Shown in pieces: positions 1 through 9,496 of a stretch of 62,326 bases of DNA. Position numbers and translations under genes: made by a program. Source of the DNA: Alistipes sp. (lineage in GTDB: Bacteria; Bacteroidota; Bacteroidia; Bacteroidales; Rikenellaceae). The stretch lies in NCBI GenBank assembly GCA_020026435.1, contig JAHHQK010000008.1, forward strand, positions 1 to 62,326. Direction: 5' to 3'. Within the stretch, counting starts at the first letter, position 1; the number at the start of each line of letters is the position of its first letter. Under the pieces are notes generated by a model that worked only from the letters and a program-made list of their open reading frames with translations, made no database searches and was not told the DNA's origin.

Positions 1-14
1 ACAACCTCCCCAAA

Positions 15-39
15 CCCCTCCTTGACAGGAGGGGCTTTT
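15..39 (+). terminator. Intrinsic terminator of an upstream gene
   Basis: A perfect 8-bp stem (CCCCTCCT at 15-22 and AGGAGGGG at 27-34) closes a TGAC loop and is followed by CTTTTG. It probably ends a gene that lies left of the window. Confidence 0.55.
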
Positions 40-788
40 GATTACGGGAGTCCCGGTGCAGATTTACTTCCGACAGAAGGAGCATGTTCAGACAGATACG
101 GATTGCTTCGAACGGCCGGATAACCCCGAAAAATCCGGAGCTGACAACCTCCCCAAGCCCCTCCCGTCGCTCGGAATTAAAAACAAGGTAACGATTCGAT
201 TTATCGGGTCGTTACCTTGTTATAGAAGATAACGGGCAACGAGAAGGGACCGGTTTATTCTCAGTCAATTACATGCAAATAGCGCATTTCAGACAACCTT
301 CATTGCACCCTGATCTGCTGCCGTCTTCATCACAAAGTTCCGTAATCCCCAATCCGTGAATTATTTGGAACGGCACCACGCCGACGTAAAAGTTTGTAAA
401 CTGGTGCTTGGTGGCCGTGCAACAAACCCGGGTGAACATCCGTCGACCCTGCATTTCGTCTGTCCGGGAGCTGATTTCCACAAGGATGGTCATCATGCGT
501 TTTTATTGTCGCTACCCTAATTTCTGCAAGTAAACTCAATGGCAGGCAGAATCGTATCGGCTCCTCATGTCTTGAGTTTGGAATGAGAGGCAAGGTGGCG
601 GCCCAAAGGTATGGTCGGTTCGGATTTTATCTATTCTTTAGCCTTGTTTGATAAATATTTATGAACTTTATATGCAAGCCGAAGTCAAGTGAATCTTCAG
701 ACATGGCAGGACGCCGCGCAAAATATGATCCCGCGACGCTTTAAACTATTTTATTGCGAAAAAATAGTGCAGAATTGAGAGAATTTTA
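40..788. other. Intergenic region without a convincing gene
   Basis: I see no credible coding sequence here. The short open frames have no family resemblance and overlap each other on both strands. The stretch holds the inverted repeat at 182-221, and a C-rich phrase near 143-170 that echoes the first bases of the window. The last 200 bases are AT-rich and lead into the promoter of the first gene. Confidence 0.5.
182..221. repeat. 13-bp perfect inverted repeat
   Basis: AACAAGGTAACGA at 182-194 pairs perfectly with 209-221 across a 14-base loop. The loop can itself pair (CGAT with ATCG). No T-tract follows on the plus strand, so it could be a weak bidirectional terminator, an operator or a remnant of a repeat element. 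Confidence 0.5.
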
Positions 789-796
789 TATATTTG
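789..796 (+). promoter_or_regulatory. Bacteroidota -7 promoter box
   Basis: TATATTTG matches the Bacteroidota -7 consensus TAnnTTTG. It lies 63 bases upstream of the ATG at 860 in an AT-rich leader. I could not place a clear -33 TTTG at the usual distance. Confidence 0.45.
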
Positions 797-859
797 TGTC
801 AACCCATAAAAAAGAAACCATCAAAAAGACGTCTAAAAAACATCTAAACCCTTAAAATT

Positions 860-2314
860 ATGTTAAAGAAACTACAACCCCTGCGCAATTGCGCACTGGC
901 CGTATCGGCCACACTGATGACCATGAATCTTGTTCAAGCCCAGAATTTGGATAAGAAGGTCGTTACGGACAAGTACATGAGAAATTCGGTCTGCATGCTG
1001 ATGATGGAAGACGCATCGGTTCCCCAGAAAGAGATTCTGCGCGATGCTTTCCTCAATGCCGAGTTGAACAACAAGTATAACAACCACAACCTCAAGGTGC
1101 GCATCATGGACCCCGACCAGCTCCAGCTCACCGCACAGGACGAGGCTGCCTTCAACCTGGCCTGCACCACTACCGACCAGTACAACGAGCTTGCCAAGAG
1201 CGGCGGACCCGCTCCCAAGCAGAATTTCTACAACGAGAACATGACTCAGATCCTGCGCCTGATCATGGCAGAGATGAGCCAGACCGTCGATACCGTCATT
1301 CAGCTCAACGCCGCACGTATGGCCAACAAGTTCATCATTGAACAGGGTATTGCCAAGCAGTGCGTCGACAAGTGGTTCTTCGACGAGCAGGGTCAGTACA
1401 GCGAGGCGCTGATTGAGGAGCGCGGATTGCTGGAGGCTTCGGCCGCAGAGATCGACATCGCCAACGCTTCGCTGGCACAGCAACAGAAGCTCTTGCGCGA
1501 AAAGTGCGACATCAACGAGTTGCTGGGCAACACCTTCGTTGTCGTTACCCGTTTCAGCTACAAACCCAAGGACGGAGTCATCGACGACCGTCTGCTGCCC
1601 CTCGAGGCCGCGGCCCAGTTGGATTCGTCGGGTCAGAGCGCCATGGGCCTCAAAATCGCCAAGATGGGTATCAAGGCGTCGGTCGGTGCCGGTTACTATG
1701 TGACTGTCGATTCCTACCTGTTCCGTCTGCGTTGGAACGAGGAGCTGACCAACGAGTTCTACAGCCTGTGGAACGAAACCGGCGAGTTCGACCGCGAGAA
1801 ATATGAAGCCAGCAATCTGGCATCGCTCCAGTTCATCGGCAACGAGCGCGCATGGGTACGCACCAAGGCAGGAATCTTCACCGACAAGAGCGAGGAGGAG
1901 CTGATTCGTCTGGCAGCCGTCGATGCTGTCGATGAGGTATTGGCAAAATTCGAGCGCAAATACGACCAGTTCAAGACCAAGACCCCGCTCTACATCCGCG
2001 AGATTGAGGACAAGAAGGGCAAGATGCAGCGCGTCTACGGTGCACGCATCGGTACGCGTGACGGCCTGACTGGCGGCGAGGTATTCGAGGTCTTGGAGAA
2101 GAGCATAGACACCCTCGAGAACGGCACCGCCCGCATCAACTACAAGAAGAAGGGCGAGCTGGTCGTGGACAAGAAACACGTTTGGGACAACACCTTCAGT
2201 ACCTTGAAGGGCGGTAATGTCTCCACATCGGAAAACGACATGACGATTCTCACCGGCAAGGACAAGAATGCGTACTATGAGGGTCAGTTGCTCCGCATGA
2301 AAACAAAAAAATAA
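860..2314 (+). CDS. Exported protein, FlgT-like C-terminal region (uncharacterised)
   Basis: This 484-residue protein opens the envelope cluster. Residues 1-28 form a signal peptide ending in VQAQ, with no lipobox cysteine, so a periplasmic location is likely. The middle (about 180-215) is Glu/Gln-rich and probably helical. The C-terminal part has a GTRDGLTGGEVFEVLE segment (about residues 395-410) that resembles the small beta domain at the end of FlgT-type proteins; this is pattern recognition, not a search. The next gene starts 6 bases after its stop, so the two are probably co-transcribed. I do not recognise a catalytic motif and do not assign a function. The first ATG is supported by the signal peptide directly behind it. 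Confidence 0.75.
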   Translation: MLKKLQPLRNCALAVSATLMTMNLVQAQNLDKKVVTDKYMRNSVCMLMMEDASVPQKEILRDAFLNAELNNKYNNHNLKVRIMDPDQLQLTAQDEAAFNLACTTTDQYNELAKSGGPAPKQNFYNENMTQILRLIMAEMSQTVDTVIQLNAARMANKFIIEQGIAKQCVDKWFFDEQGQYSEALIEERGLLEASAAEIDIANASLAQQQKLLREKCDINELLGNTFVVVTRFSYKPKDGVIDDRLLPLEAAAQLDSSGQSAMGLKIAKMGIKASVGAGYYVTVDSYLFRLRWNEELTNEFYSLWNETGEFDREKYEASNLASLQFIGNERAWVRTKAGIFTDKSEEELIRLAAVDAVDEVLAKFERKYDQFKTKTPLYIREIEDKKGKMQRVYGARIGTRDGLTGGEVFEVLEKSIDTLENGTARINYKKKGELVVDKKHVWDNTFSTLKGGNVSTSENDMTILTGKDKNAYYEGQLLRMKTKK

Positions 2315-2320
2315 TAAAGC

Positions 2321-3730
2321 ATGAAAAAACTTTTTTTGATTCTTGCACTGATGGTGCTTCCCGTGGCATTCGCTGCGGCACAGCAGCGCAAAATTGAAAA
2401 AGCCAACGAACAGACAGCAGCTTGGCGTTACGACATTCAGAACGAGGCCGTAGGCTCGGAAAACACGGCATTGGTGTTGGTATGGAGCTACTCCAAAAAA
2501 GTAGACATCGCCCAAAGACAGGCCACCAAGAATGCCATTCACGGTCTGATTTTCCGCGGTGCGGCCGCCAACAGCGACCCCACAAAACGCACCAAGGCTC
2601 TGGCTCCGCTGGTGGCTTCGCCCATGGTCGAGCAGCAGTATGCCGCCTTCTTCGAGAAGTTCTTTGCCGACAACGGTGAATATGCCCGTTACGCTGCGGT
2701 AACCAGCGCAGGCAAGGCCGGCACGGTCATGAAGGTGGGCAAGGAGTACAAGGTGGGGGTGTATGTCACCGTCCAGTACTCCGACCTGAGAAAGCGGCTC
2801 GAGGACGAGGGTATCATCAAACGCCTGACCGAGGTTGCCGTGGGCAAGAAACCCTCCATCATGGTTGTACCGAGCGATGTGTGGTGCATCCAGCAGGGTT
2901 ACTACACCGAGGTGGACAACCAGGGACAGACGGAGCGTGTGCCCGACTATGCCCGTGCACTCCAGAGCGACCCCAACCTGCTGCTGGTCATCAGCAAAAT
3001 CGGTGAATTGATGGCCGAGCGCGGCTATCCGCTCAGCGACCTCGAAGCTGCACTCAAGAGTATCAGGGAGGAGGAAACCGACATGATGGTCCTCACGTCG
3101 AAAGACACGGGATCGGAGTTGGCAGAGACCCCCATGGAGCAGCTCAACCGTGTGGCCAAGGCCGACATCTGGATGCAGATGACCTGGTCGGAAAACCACA
3201 TGGGGCCGCGGGTGTCGGTGAGCTTCAACCTCCAGGGCAAGGACGCCTACACCGGAAAGCAGATTGCCGCAAGTTCGGGGACCTGTCCTGCGATATTTGC
3301 TTCGATGCTCGACCTGCCGGTCTATCTGGCCGAGAATGTGGGTGCCAACATCGAGCCGTTCAACAACCAGCTCATGGCCTTCTTCGACGACATGTCGCAG
3401 AACGGTCGCGAGGTGCGTCTGACCTGCCGCTGCTGGGACGATGCCGGTTACGACTTCGAGAGTGATTTCGACGGCGAGGAGCTGGGCTTCCTCATCGAGG
3501 ATGTGGTAGCCGAAACCACCGCCAACAACAAGTACACGCTCGATGCATCGCAGAACAAGCTCAACTTCACCCAGGTACGCATTCCGTTGGTGGATGAGCG
3601 CGGACGCGATCTGGACGCACGCCGTTGGGCCAATAAAATCAAAAGAATGCTCAAGGAGAAATATAATTTGGAATCCAAGCTCATCTCCAAAGGGTTGGGG
3701 CACGCCATCCTGATCCTCGGAGGTAAGTAA
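2321..3730 (+). CDS. Exported protein, possibly DUF6175 family
   Basis: This 469-residue protein has an N-terminal signal peptide (about residues 1-20, ending FAAAQ). From memory the body resembles the Bacteroidota family DUF6175, but I cannot verify that. It has an N-terminal alpha/beta region like other SPOR/LPP20-type envelope domains (residues 35-160). A central segment starts with IMVVPSD and reads like a TolB-N or FlgT-M type domain. No catalytic motif is visible. It follows the first gene by 6 bases and is closed by a strong terminator at 3739-3790, so the first two genes appear to form one transcription unit. Confidence 0.75.
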   Translation: MKKLFLILALMVLPVAFAAAQQRKIEKANEQTAAWRYDIQNEAVGSENTALVLVWSYSKKVDIAQRQATKNAIHGLIFRGAAANSDPTKRTKALAPLVASPMVEQQYAAFFEKFFADNGEYARYAAVTSAGKAGTVMKVGKEYKVGVYVTVQYSDLRKRLEDEGIIKRLTEVAVGKKPSIMVVPSDVWCIQQGYYTEVDNQGQTERVPDYARALQSDPNLLLVISKIGELMAERGYPLSDLEAALKSIREEETDMMVLTSKDTGSELAETPMEQLNRVAKADIWMQMTWSENHMGPRVSVSFNLQGKDAYTGKQIAASSGTCPAIFASMLDLPVYLAENVGANIEPFNNQLMAFFDDMSQNGREVRLTCRCWDDAGYDFESDFDGEELGFLIEDVVAETTANNKYTLDASQNKLNFTQVRIPLVDERGRDLDARRWANKIKRMLKEKYNLESKLISKGLGHAILILGGK

Positions 3731-3738
3731 AACTCACT

Positions 3739-3790
3739 GAAAAACCGGAGTGCGGAGGCCAATCAGATTGGCCTCTGCACCGATTTTTCA
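3739..3790 (+). terminator. Intrinsic terminator after the first two genes
   Basis: A 13-bp stem (3750-3762 with 3768-3780, one G-T style mismatch) has a 5-base loop. It is flanked by an AAAAACCGG / CCGATTTTT extension ending in five Ts. It splits the envelope cluster into at least two transcription units. Confidence 0.75.
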
Positions 3791-3807
3791 AAAATATCCT
3801 TAAAATC

Positions 3808-4785
3808 ATGCTGAAGAAACTTTTCGGAGCCCTCGTGCTTCTCACAACGGTCCTTACGGCAACGGCCCAAGCCCCCGAAAGTAAGATTTGCATCACCCCC
3901 TACCTGTGTGAGGAAGTAGCCCTGCCGCAGGGCGCGCTCAACTCGATGAACAACAAACTGCTACAAATGGCCACGCAGAACAATTTCGGCTCAAGGTCGA
4001 ATGATTTCGTGCTGACGGTCAACACCACGGTTGCCGACAAACAGATCACGGCCTCGGTACCTGCACAATACATCGTCGATTTGGAATTGACGTTCTATGT
4101 GGTAGGCATTGCCGAGCAGGTCATCGTCAATCAGACCGCGGTCAGTGTACGCGGCATAGGACGCACCAACGACCGCGCCTACATCAGTGCCATCAACCAC
4201 ATCAATCCCCGCACGCCTGCCCTGCGCCGTTTCATGACCGAGGCACGCGAGAAGATTGTCGATTACTACGCGACACGTGTTCCCGTTCTCTGCTCCAAGG
4301 CGCAATCGCTGGCCGACCGCGGCGAGTATGAGAAGGCTTTGGGCGTTTTGGGCACCATTCCCGAATCGGTGGAGGAGTATCCGATGATTGCGGAGAAGAT
4401 GACGGCCACCTACGTCCAGATGCTCGACAAGTACGCCACCGTATCGCTTCAGACGGCCAAGAGCAAGATGGTCTTGAAGGACTACGAGGGAGCTCTGGAG
4501 GAGTTGGGTTATGTAGACCCGATGAGCAGCCGCTTCGACGAGGCCTGCAAGATGGTCGACACCATCAAGGCGACCCTCGATGCCAGGGAGCAGGCCGAGA
4601 TGGCAGCCCGTCTCGAGCAGATGGAGATGCAGCGCGAGATGGCGCAGAAGATGCACGACGACGAGATGATGATGCGCAAGAAGCAGCTCGAAGCCTCGCA
4701 AAAAAGCGCATCGGAGAGGGCTTCGGCACAGATGGACTCTACGACCAACTCGCTGCAGAGTTGGCTTTTCGGCAAATTGCAATAA
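3808..4785 (+). CDS. Exported protein with TPR-like and coiled-coil C terminus
   Basis: This 325-residue protein has a signal peptide (residues 1-21, ending ATAQ). Residues 25-145 form an alpha/beta region similar in feel to the neighbouring LPP20-like proteins. A helical stretch follows (about 160-240) with two TPR-like repeats (for example ADRGEYEKALGVL and LKDYEGALEELGYV). A highly charged Met/Gln/Glu coiled coil runs from about 250 to 310. The architecture suggests a periplasmic scaffold. The next gene starts 12 bases downstream. No enzymatic motif is visible and no specific family is claimed. Confidence 0.75.
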   Translation: MLKKLFGALVLLTTVLTATAQAPESKICITPYLCEEVALPQGALNSMNNKLLQMATQNNFGSRSNDFVLTVNTTVADKQITASVPAQYIVDLELTFYVVGIAEQVIVNQTAVSVRGIGRTNDRAYISAINHINPRTPALRRFMTEAREKIVDYYATRVPVLCSKAQSLADRGEYEKALGVLGTIPESVEEYPMIAEKMTATYVQMLDKYATVSLQTAKSKMVLKDYEGALEELGYVDPMSSRFDEACKMVDTIKATLDAREQAEMAARLEQMEMQREMAQKMHDDEMMMRKKQLEASQKSASERASAQMDSTTNSLQSWLFGKLQ

Positions 4786-4797
4786 AACCCACAAGCC

Positions 4798-5694
4798 ATG
4801 AAATGCCCCAAATGTAAAGAAGAACTTCCGCTGTTGTCGCGTGTCTGCCCCGTGTGCGGATACGTGCTGGAAGATGAAAACCATAACGCTTCGGACTCCA
4901 TCAACCGTCTCGAACACCTGCTCCACGAGATGAAGGGGCTTCCGCGCCCCTCGTTCCTCAAGAGCATGAACCGGCTCTCGATTTTCGTGCTGCCGATCCT
5001 CACGTTGCTGCTCGTCATCATGGCGGTCGTCAGCCAGGCGGGACTCTTGTGGATATTGAGTATCATCTTCGCGGTGTGGACCCTTGTGGTCATCATTCTG
5101 AGGTTGGCGGGACGGTTGGGCAACACCTACTCCGACCGCCAATTTGCGAAGATGAAGAACGACTTTGAACTGCTGGCCCGCAGCGCCGACCGCGACTTCG
5201 GCAAGAACCGCGAGGTGGCGCGTCTGCTGGAGGAGATTACGGCACAAATCGCGGACATCGAGACCTCGCGCCGCAACATCTCGCGCCGCCACACGCTCTA
5301 CTGGATTATCATCGCAGCCTGTGTTCTCGCCGCTTCGTCGACTGTTCTGCACTCCATTCGCAACGCGGCCCGGGAATACGATGCGGAAACGGCCATTCAG
5401 GGTTGGCAAGACGCCGTCGAGAAGTTCCGCACATCGGGACTCGACGACGATTACGATGCAGCGCCGCGCACCATGCTCCTCAAAAAGATTCTCGAAGCCG
5501 GGGAAGCCGTTGCTGCGGAGGATTTCTTCAGGGAGTTCTGCATGAAGCGCATCGGCGACTACGACTGCGCCCGCCAAATTGTAGAATACTACCGGCAAAA
5601 CAACAAGGTGCAGGAGGCTCGCCGCTTTGTGGAGAGTTGCCAGCTGCGCTACAAATCAGAATACAAGAAACTCGAAAAACTACTAACAGATTGA
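4798..5694 (+). CDS. Zinc-ribbon membrane protein
   Basis: This 298-residue protein begins with a four-cysteine zinc ribbon: CPKC at residues 3-6 and CPVC at 17-20. Two adjacent membrane helices lie at about residues 60-105, and a third (WIIIAACVLAASSTVLH) at about 168-185. The loop between them (about 110-165) is charged and helical. The last 110 residues look like a soluble helical domain. The ribbon is probably cytoplasmic, because proteins with an N-terminal zinc ribbon followed by transmembrane helices are usually inserted that way. It sits between a secreted coiled-coil protein and an SPFH protein, which suggests it links cytoplasmic and envelope parts of one assembly. Function unknown. 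Confidence 0.75.
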   Translation: MKCPKCKEELPLLSRVCPVCGYVLEDENHNASDSINRLEHLLHEMKGLPRPSFLKSMNRLSIFVLPILTLLLVIMAVVSQAGLLWILSIIFAVWTLVVIILRLAGRLGNTYSDRQFAKMKNDFELLARSADRDFGKNREVARLLEEITAQIADIETSRRNISRRHTLYWIIIAACVLAASSTVLHSIRNAAREYDAETAIQGWQDAVEKFRTSGLDDDYDAAPRTMLLKKILEAGEAVAAEDFFREFCMKRIGDYDCARQIVEYYRQNNKVQEARRFVESCQLRYKSEYKKLEKLLTD

Positions 5695-5698
5695 TTAT

Positions 5699-7126
5699 AT
5701 GGGACTCTTCGGAAGTAAAAAAGAGGGTGGCATCATGGATGTCATCCGTTGCGACCAATCCGACTATCTAATCTGGAAATGGACACCTGCGGGTATGCCT
5801 TCCCGCAAAATGAACGCCATACGTTACGGCAGCCGTCTCCGCGTGAAAGAGGGCGAGGTGGCCGTATTCGTCTACGAAAAGGAGGGCGGAATGGATTTCA
5901 TCGAGGGCTTCCACGACGAAGTACTCAAGACGGCCAACTTCCCGGTGCTCACCACCATTGTGGGTGCGGCATTCGGGGGACAGTCGCCCTTTCAGGCCGA
6001 GGTGTTCTTCATCAACCGTTCGGGCACTCTGCGCCTGCCGTTCTTCATCGAGAACGTCACCCTCTCGGAAGCCCGCCACGTGGCCGTGAATCAGCTGACC
6101 TCCATCGAGACCAACGAACGCCCCCTGTTTGTGCCGGCATCGGTCAAGGGGTCGCTAACCTTCAGTATCGCCGACTACAAGGCCTTCATCGCCAAGTATC
6201 AGATGGCGCAATACGACATGAACGACCTCTCGTTGCAGATTCGCGACGCCCTGCGCCGTCACGCCAAGTCCTACATCACCAAAGCCACCAAGGAGAACAA
6301 CATCTCGCTGGTCGAAATCGAGGGTTACCTCGACCAGATCAGCGAATATGTCGAGGAGAAGCTCAAGGAGCAGCTGAAAGCGGATTTTGCCATCGATGTG
6401 CGCCGCATCGACATCTCGGATATCATGCTCGACACCTCGTCGATGGGCTACAAGGAGCTGATGGCACAGACGGCCGTAGCCAGCGAGGCCGAAATGCGCA
6501 ACATCCGCGACAAGCAGCGCATCGCCGCCGAGCACAACGAGGAGATGCTCCGCATCGCCCGTGAGGGACAGCTGCTCGGACAGCAGGAGGCACACATCCG
6601 CGCCCACCAGATAAACATCCAGGGCGAGGTGGCACGCACGGCAGCCGAAAGTCTCGGTTATCTGGGTGGTGACGGCAGCAACGCAGGCATGAATCCGGCC
6701 GGCATGATGACAGGCGTAATGATGGGCGGCGTCGTGGGCAACAACATGGCCAATATGATGGGCAACATGATGCAGGACATCCAGAAGCAGCAGACTTCGA
6801 TGGGCATGCCCGCAGGACAGGCCCAGCCGAACAACATGGGGCAGCCCGTCGCATCGCCTGCCGCACAGGGGATTCCGACCCCTCCGTGCGGCCCGGCCAC
6901 TCCTCCCCCACCTCCCCAGATGCCGCAAACACTGTACTTTGTGGCGGAAAACGGAGCGCAGACAGGACCCTTCACCTCGGAGCAGCTCCGCCAGATGATT
7001 CTCAACCGTCAGGTCGGCCCTGCCACCTACGTGTGGAAACAGGGCATGGCCGCATGGGCCGCCGCAGCGTCGCTCCCCGAGTTGAGCAACGAGTTCGGCA
7101 CGGTTCCGCCCCCGATTAACATGTAG
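5699..7126 (+). CDS. SPFH-domain protein with C-terminal GYF domain
   Basis: This 475-residue protein starts 4 bases after the zinc-ribbon gene. Residues 1-260 resemble the SPFH (stomatin/flotillin-like) protein family that includes Bacillus YdjI, which assembles on membranes. Conserved-looking pieces are the DVIRCDQSDYLIWKW opening and the DFAIDVRRIDISDIML segment. A helical, Glu/Arg-rich stretch (about 250-310) is followed by a Met/Gly-rich and then Pro-rich linker (about 330-410). A GYF-type domain follows at about 413-465, with the YFVAENGAQTGPFTSEQL and TYVWKQGMAAW signatures. GYF domains bind proline-rich peptides, so the protein may recruit partners or bind its own linker. No signal peptide is present; it is probably cytoplasmic and membrane-associated. 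Confidence 0.85.
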   Translation: MGLFGSKKEGGIMDVIRCDQSDYLIWKWTPAGMPSRKMNAIRYGSRLRVKEGEVAVFVYEKEGGMDFIEGFHDEVLKTANFPVLTTIVGAAFGGQSPFQAEVFFINRSGTLRLPFFIENVTLSEARHVAVNQLTSIETNERPLFVPASVKGSLTFSIADYKAFIAKYQMAQYDMNDLSLQIRDALRRHAKSYITKATKENNISLVEIEGYLDQISEYVEEKLKEQLKADFAIDVRRIDISDIMLDTSSMGYKELMAQTAVASEAEMRNIRDKQRIAAEHNEEMLRIAREGQLLGQQEAHIRAHQINIQGEVARTAAESLGYLGGDGSNAGMNPAGMMTGVMMGGVVGNNMANMMGNMMQDIQKQQTSMGMPAGQAQPNNMGQPVASPAAQGIPTPPCGPATPPPPPQMPQTLYFVAENGAQTGPFTSEQLRQMILNRQVGPATYVWKQGMAAWAAAASLPELSNEFGTVPPPINM

Positions 7127-7135
7127 TCCATCAAT

Positions 7136-7160
7136 GGGGAGGGGCGGAAAACTCCTCCCC
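7136..7160 (+). terminator. G/C-rich hairpin after the SPFH gene
   Basis: GGGGAGG at 7136-7142 pairs with CCTCCCC at 7154-7160. No T-tract follows, so it may attenuate rather than stop transcription into the next GYF gene. The interval 7163-7322 behind it is non-coding and includes a run of nine Gs (7244-7252). Confidence 0.4.
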
Positions 7161-7322
7161 CCACGATGAACAACACGGACAATCGGCCGATTCCGACCGC
7201 GGACGATGCCCGCTTTCCCTGTGGAGAAACTCCTCCAAAGGCAGGGGGGGGGTGAATCCCGGCAGGAACCGGAAACCAAGAGAAAAACAGAGAACAAACG
7301 ATTTTCAAAACGAGTCAGCCTT

Positions 7323-7718
7323 ATGATGGATGCATCGGACTTTGATTGGGAGCGAGTCATGGAATGGACCATGGGTCTCACGATGGCGGGATTGATGCAA
7401 CAGGTCATGGCCTCCAACTTCATGCCTGCGCCCGTCGCTACGCAAGGAAACAACCCCGGCCCGCAACCAGCTCCACAGGAGCAGGATACACTCCGCATCC
7501 CCGACGGTCTGCGCTACATCTACGTCTGGAAGGAGGGGCAGCCGGCGGGACCGTTCTCCCTCAAGGAGTTCATCTACGAAATCCGCGAGCGACGAATCAC
7601 CCCCGAAACCTACATCTGGAAATCGGGCATGGAGCAGTGGCAACGTGCCGCCGAGGTCAAGGATTTGAGCATACACCCTGCGAGCTGTCCTCCCCCAAAA
7701 CCTAAATTTGAATTTTAA
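7323..7718 (+). CDS. Small GYF-domain protein
   Basis: I start this 131-residue protein at the ATG at 7323. An in-frame ATG at 7206 would add a low-complexity stretch across the G9 run that looks non-coding. The N terminus (FDWERVMEWTMGLTMAGLMQQVMAS) is an amphipathic or weakly hydrophobic helix. A Pro/Gln-rich linker follows, and then a GYF-type domain (about residues 60-115) with YVWKEGQPAGPFSLKEF and TYIWKSGMEQW. These closely parallel the GYF domain that ends the preceding SPFH protein. The two genes probably arose by domain duplication and may act on the same ligand. It stops 2 bases before the next start. Confidence 0.7.
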   Translation: MMDASDFDWERVMEWTMGLTMAGLMQQVMASNFMPAPVATQGNNPGPQPAPQEQDTLRIPDGLRYIYVWKEGQPAGPFSLKEFIYEIRERRITPETYIWKSGMEQWQRAAEVKDLSIHPASCPPPKPKFEF

Positions 7719-7720
7719 CC

Positions 7721-8059
7721 ATGAAAGCCAATATTTTTACCATCATTCTTTCGATTCTTTCCGGTGCGCTCATCAGCTACGGATTTCACGCCGCCGGAGC
7801 ATCGACTCCCCTAATCGCCTGCACAGGTCTGCTCTGCACGCTCAGCCTGGTGCTGGGTATGGGCATCTCGTGGGCCGAATACCCCCGCACCTCGATGCTG
7901 CTCCACACTCTGGGCTGGGTCTTCTTCGTGTTGTTCCTCGGACTCAACATCCTGCTCGGAGTGCTCGGCGCCGGAGAGAGCCTGCTCATCATCCTCAACG
8001 GAATATTGGTGATTGTGCTGCTCGGAGCAAGCTATTTCGTGACGAACGCCAAACAATAA
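7721..8059 (+). CDS. Small integral membrane protein
   Basis: This 112-residue protein is almost entirely hydrophobic, with four predicted membrane helices (about residues 5-24, 30-50, 57-80 and 84-107). The connecting loops are very short. It carries no recognisable family signature. It lies 2 bases after the GYF gene and 4 bases before the next exported protein, so translational coupling is likely and it belongs to the same assembly or pathway. Confidence 0.7.
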   Translation: MKANIFTIILSILSGALISYGFHAAGASTPLIACTGLLCTLSLVLGMGISWAEYPRTSMLLHTLGWVFFVLFLGLNILLGVLGAGESLLIILNGILVIVLLGASYFVTNAKQ

Positions 8060-8063
8060 AGAC

Positions 8064-9467
8064 ATGAAAAAAACGATTGTACTGTGCTGCGCCCTCCTCG
8101 CGGCGATGCAGACGCTCCCCGCACAGGAAAAGATTCTCGAACGCAGCTCGAAAAAATCTCCTGCATGGACAGGCATAGCCCAGCCCGAGCAAATCATCGT
8201 CTCGGCACAGGACAAGACCCTCGATGCCGCCCGTGAGCAATGTTTTACGGACATTCGACAGGCTATTGTCAATGCCGTGAGCGTCAACATCTGCTCCTCG
8301 GAGCAATTGTCGGACAAGAACGAGGAGTACAACGGAACGAGCAACTTCTTCCGCGAATATGAATCGGAGGTGAAAACCGTGGCCGCCAAGCTGCCCTTCA
8401 TCACGGACATCTCCCTCTCGGATGCCGAAATCTACTGGGAACACCGCATGAACAAACGCTCCAAGGAGATGTTCTATGTCTGTCATGTGAAGTACCCCTT
8501 CCCGACAGCACGCCGGAATCAGTTGATCAACGAGTTCCTGCGCCAGGACAAGGAGCAGTATGACAAGTATCTGGAATTGAAGGCCAACTTCGACCGCTTC
8601 GCTTACATCGAGGAGATCGACCGCGCACTGTCGGACCTCAATCCCCTTGTCAACTACTTCTTCGACTCGCGCCGCCACGACGAGGCCGTGGCTCTCCGCC
8701 GCAATTATCTCGGACTCTATTCGGCGATAGAGGTAGTTCCCTACGAAAATTCGTTGGGCGAGCATCTCTTCTACTTCGCGATCAACGGACGCAGGGTGCT
8801 CACCTCGAAACAGCCCGTCATACAGTCGGAATTTGCCACGGACATCGTTATAAAGCCCGTCGCGGAGAAGATGTACAGCGTGACCTACAACTACGAGCAG
8901 TGTCTGGACGGTGACGAAAACTCCATACGATTGATTTACCGCTTCGGCCCCCAGGCTGTCAGGCACGCATTCTCGTTCGATGTACGCGAAAACAAGATAG
9001 CGGTCATTCCGTTCGGCGAAATCGTTATCCGCACCCGGATGGACGAAGATGCCGCCGCCGGGCAGGCTTTCGAAAATGAAAAGGCCGCAGCCGAAAAGCC
9101 CGACACCGCCGCAACGCATGATGCCGTGGACACGGTTGCTCCCGAAGAAGAAGCCGAAGCCCCTGCCGCCGAGAAACAGTTGAAGAAAATCGGAGGGTGG
9201 ATCGACCTCCGCGTCAAATACGACACTCCGTTTGAGGTCCGCGCCCTGAGCCTTGAGGCGGCAGGCATCGACGCCCGAATCGAGAAGGGTCTCGACGCAT
9301 CGTTCAAGGGCAAGGGCACACACCGTCTTTACTTCACCGCCGAGGGCGACTTCACCATCGGCAGGAGACGCTCGCCGCTGATGCGCGGCCTACTCACGGT
9401 CTACAACCCCAACACGCAAAAAAGCGAGGAGGTACGCTTCGCGCTACCCTACCATATCCTGGAATAG
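8064..9467 (+). CDS. Exported LPP20-like protein
   Basis: This 467-residue protein has a signal peptide (residues 1-20, ending LPAQ). The segment from about 30 to 150 has the pattern of LPP20-type domains: a WTGIAQPEQIIVSAQDKTLDAARE opening, a long helix and then an amphipathic strand region. A charged, Ala/Glu-rich low-complexity linker lies at about 325-375. The C-terminal 90 residues look like a beta domain. LPP20-like domains occur in bacterial envelope assembly proteins such as FlgT. The neighbouring lipoprotein at 9497 carries a similar domain, so the pair may interact. No catalytic motif is visible. Confidence 0.7.
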   Translation: MKKTIVLCCALLAAMQTLPAQEKILERSSKKSPAWTGIAQPEQIIVSAQDKTLDAAREQCFTDIRQAIVNAVSVNICSSEQLSDKNEEYNGTSNFFREYESEVKTVAAKLPFITDISLSDAEIYWEHRMNKRSKEMFYVCHVKYPFPTARRNQLINEFLRQDKEQYDKYLELKANFDRFAYIEEIDRALSDLNPLVNYFFDSRRHDEAVALRRNYLGLYSAIEVVPYENSLGEHLFYFAINGRRVLTSKQPVIQSEFATDIVIKPVAEKMYSVTYNYEQCLDGDENSIRLIYRFGPQAVRHAFSFDVRENKIAVIPFGEIVIRTRMDEDAAAGQAFENEKAAAEKPDTAATHDAVDTVAPEEEAEAPAAEKQLKKIGGWIDLRVKYDTPFEVRALSLEAAGIDARIEKGLDASFKGKGTHRLYFTAEGDFTIGRRRSPLMRGLLTVYNPNTQKSEEVRFALPYHILE

Positions 9468-9496
9468 CAACCCATCTAAAAAACATCCGTAAAACT

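Noticed and set aside
872..3703. A 943-residue open frame on the minus strand
   Set aside because: It is antisense to two genes with clear signal peptides and a terminator in the right place. Its composition is that of a reverse-frame shadow.
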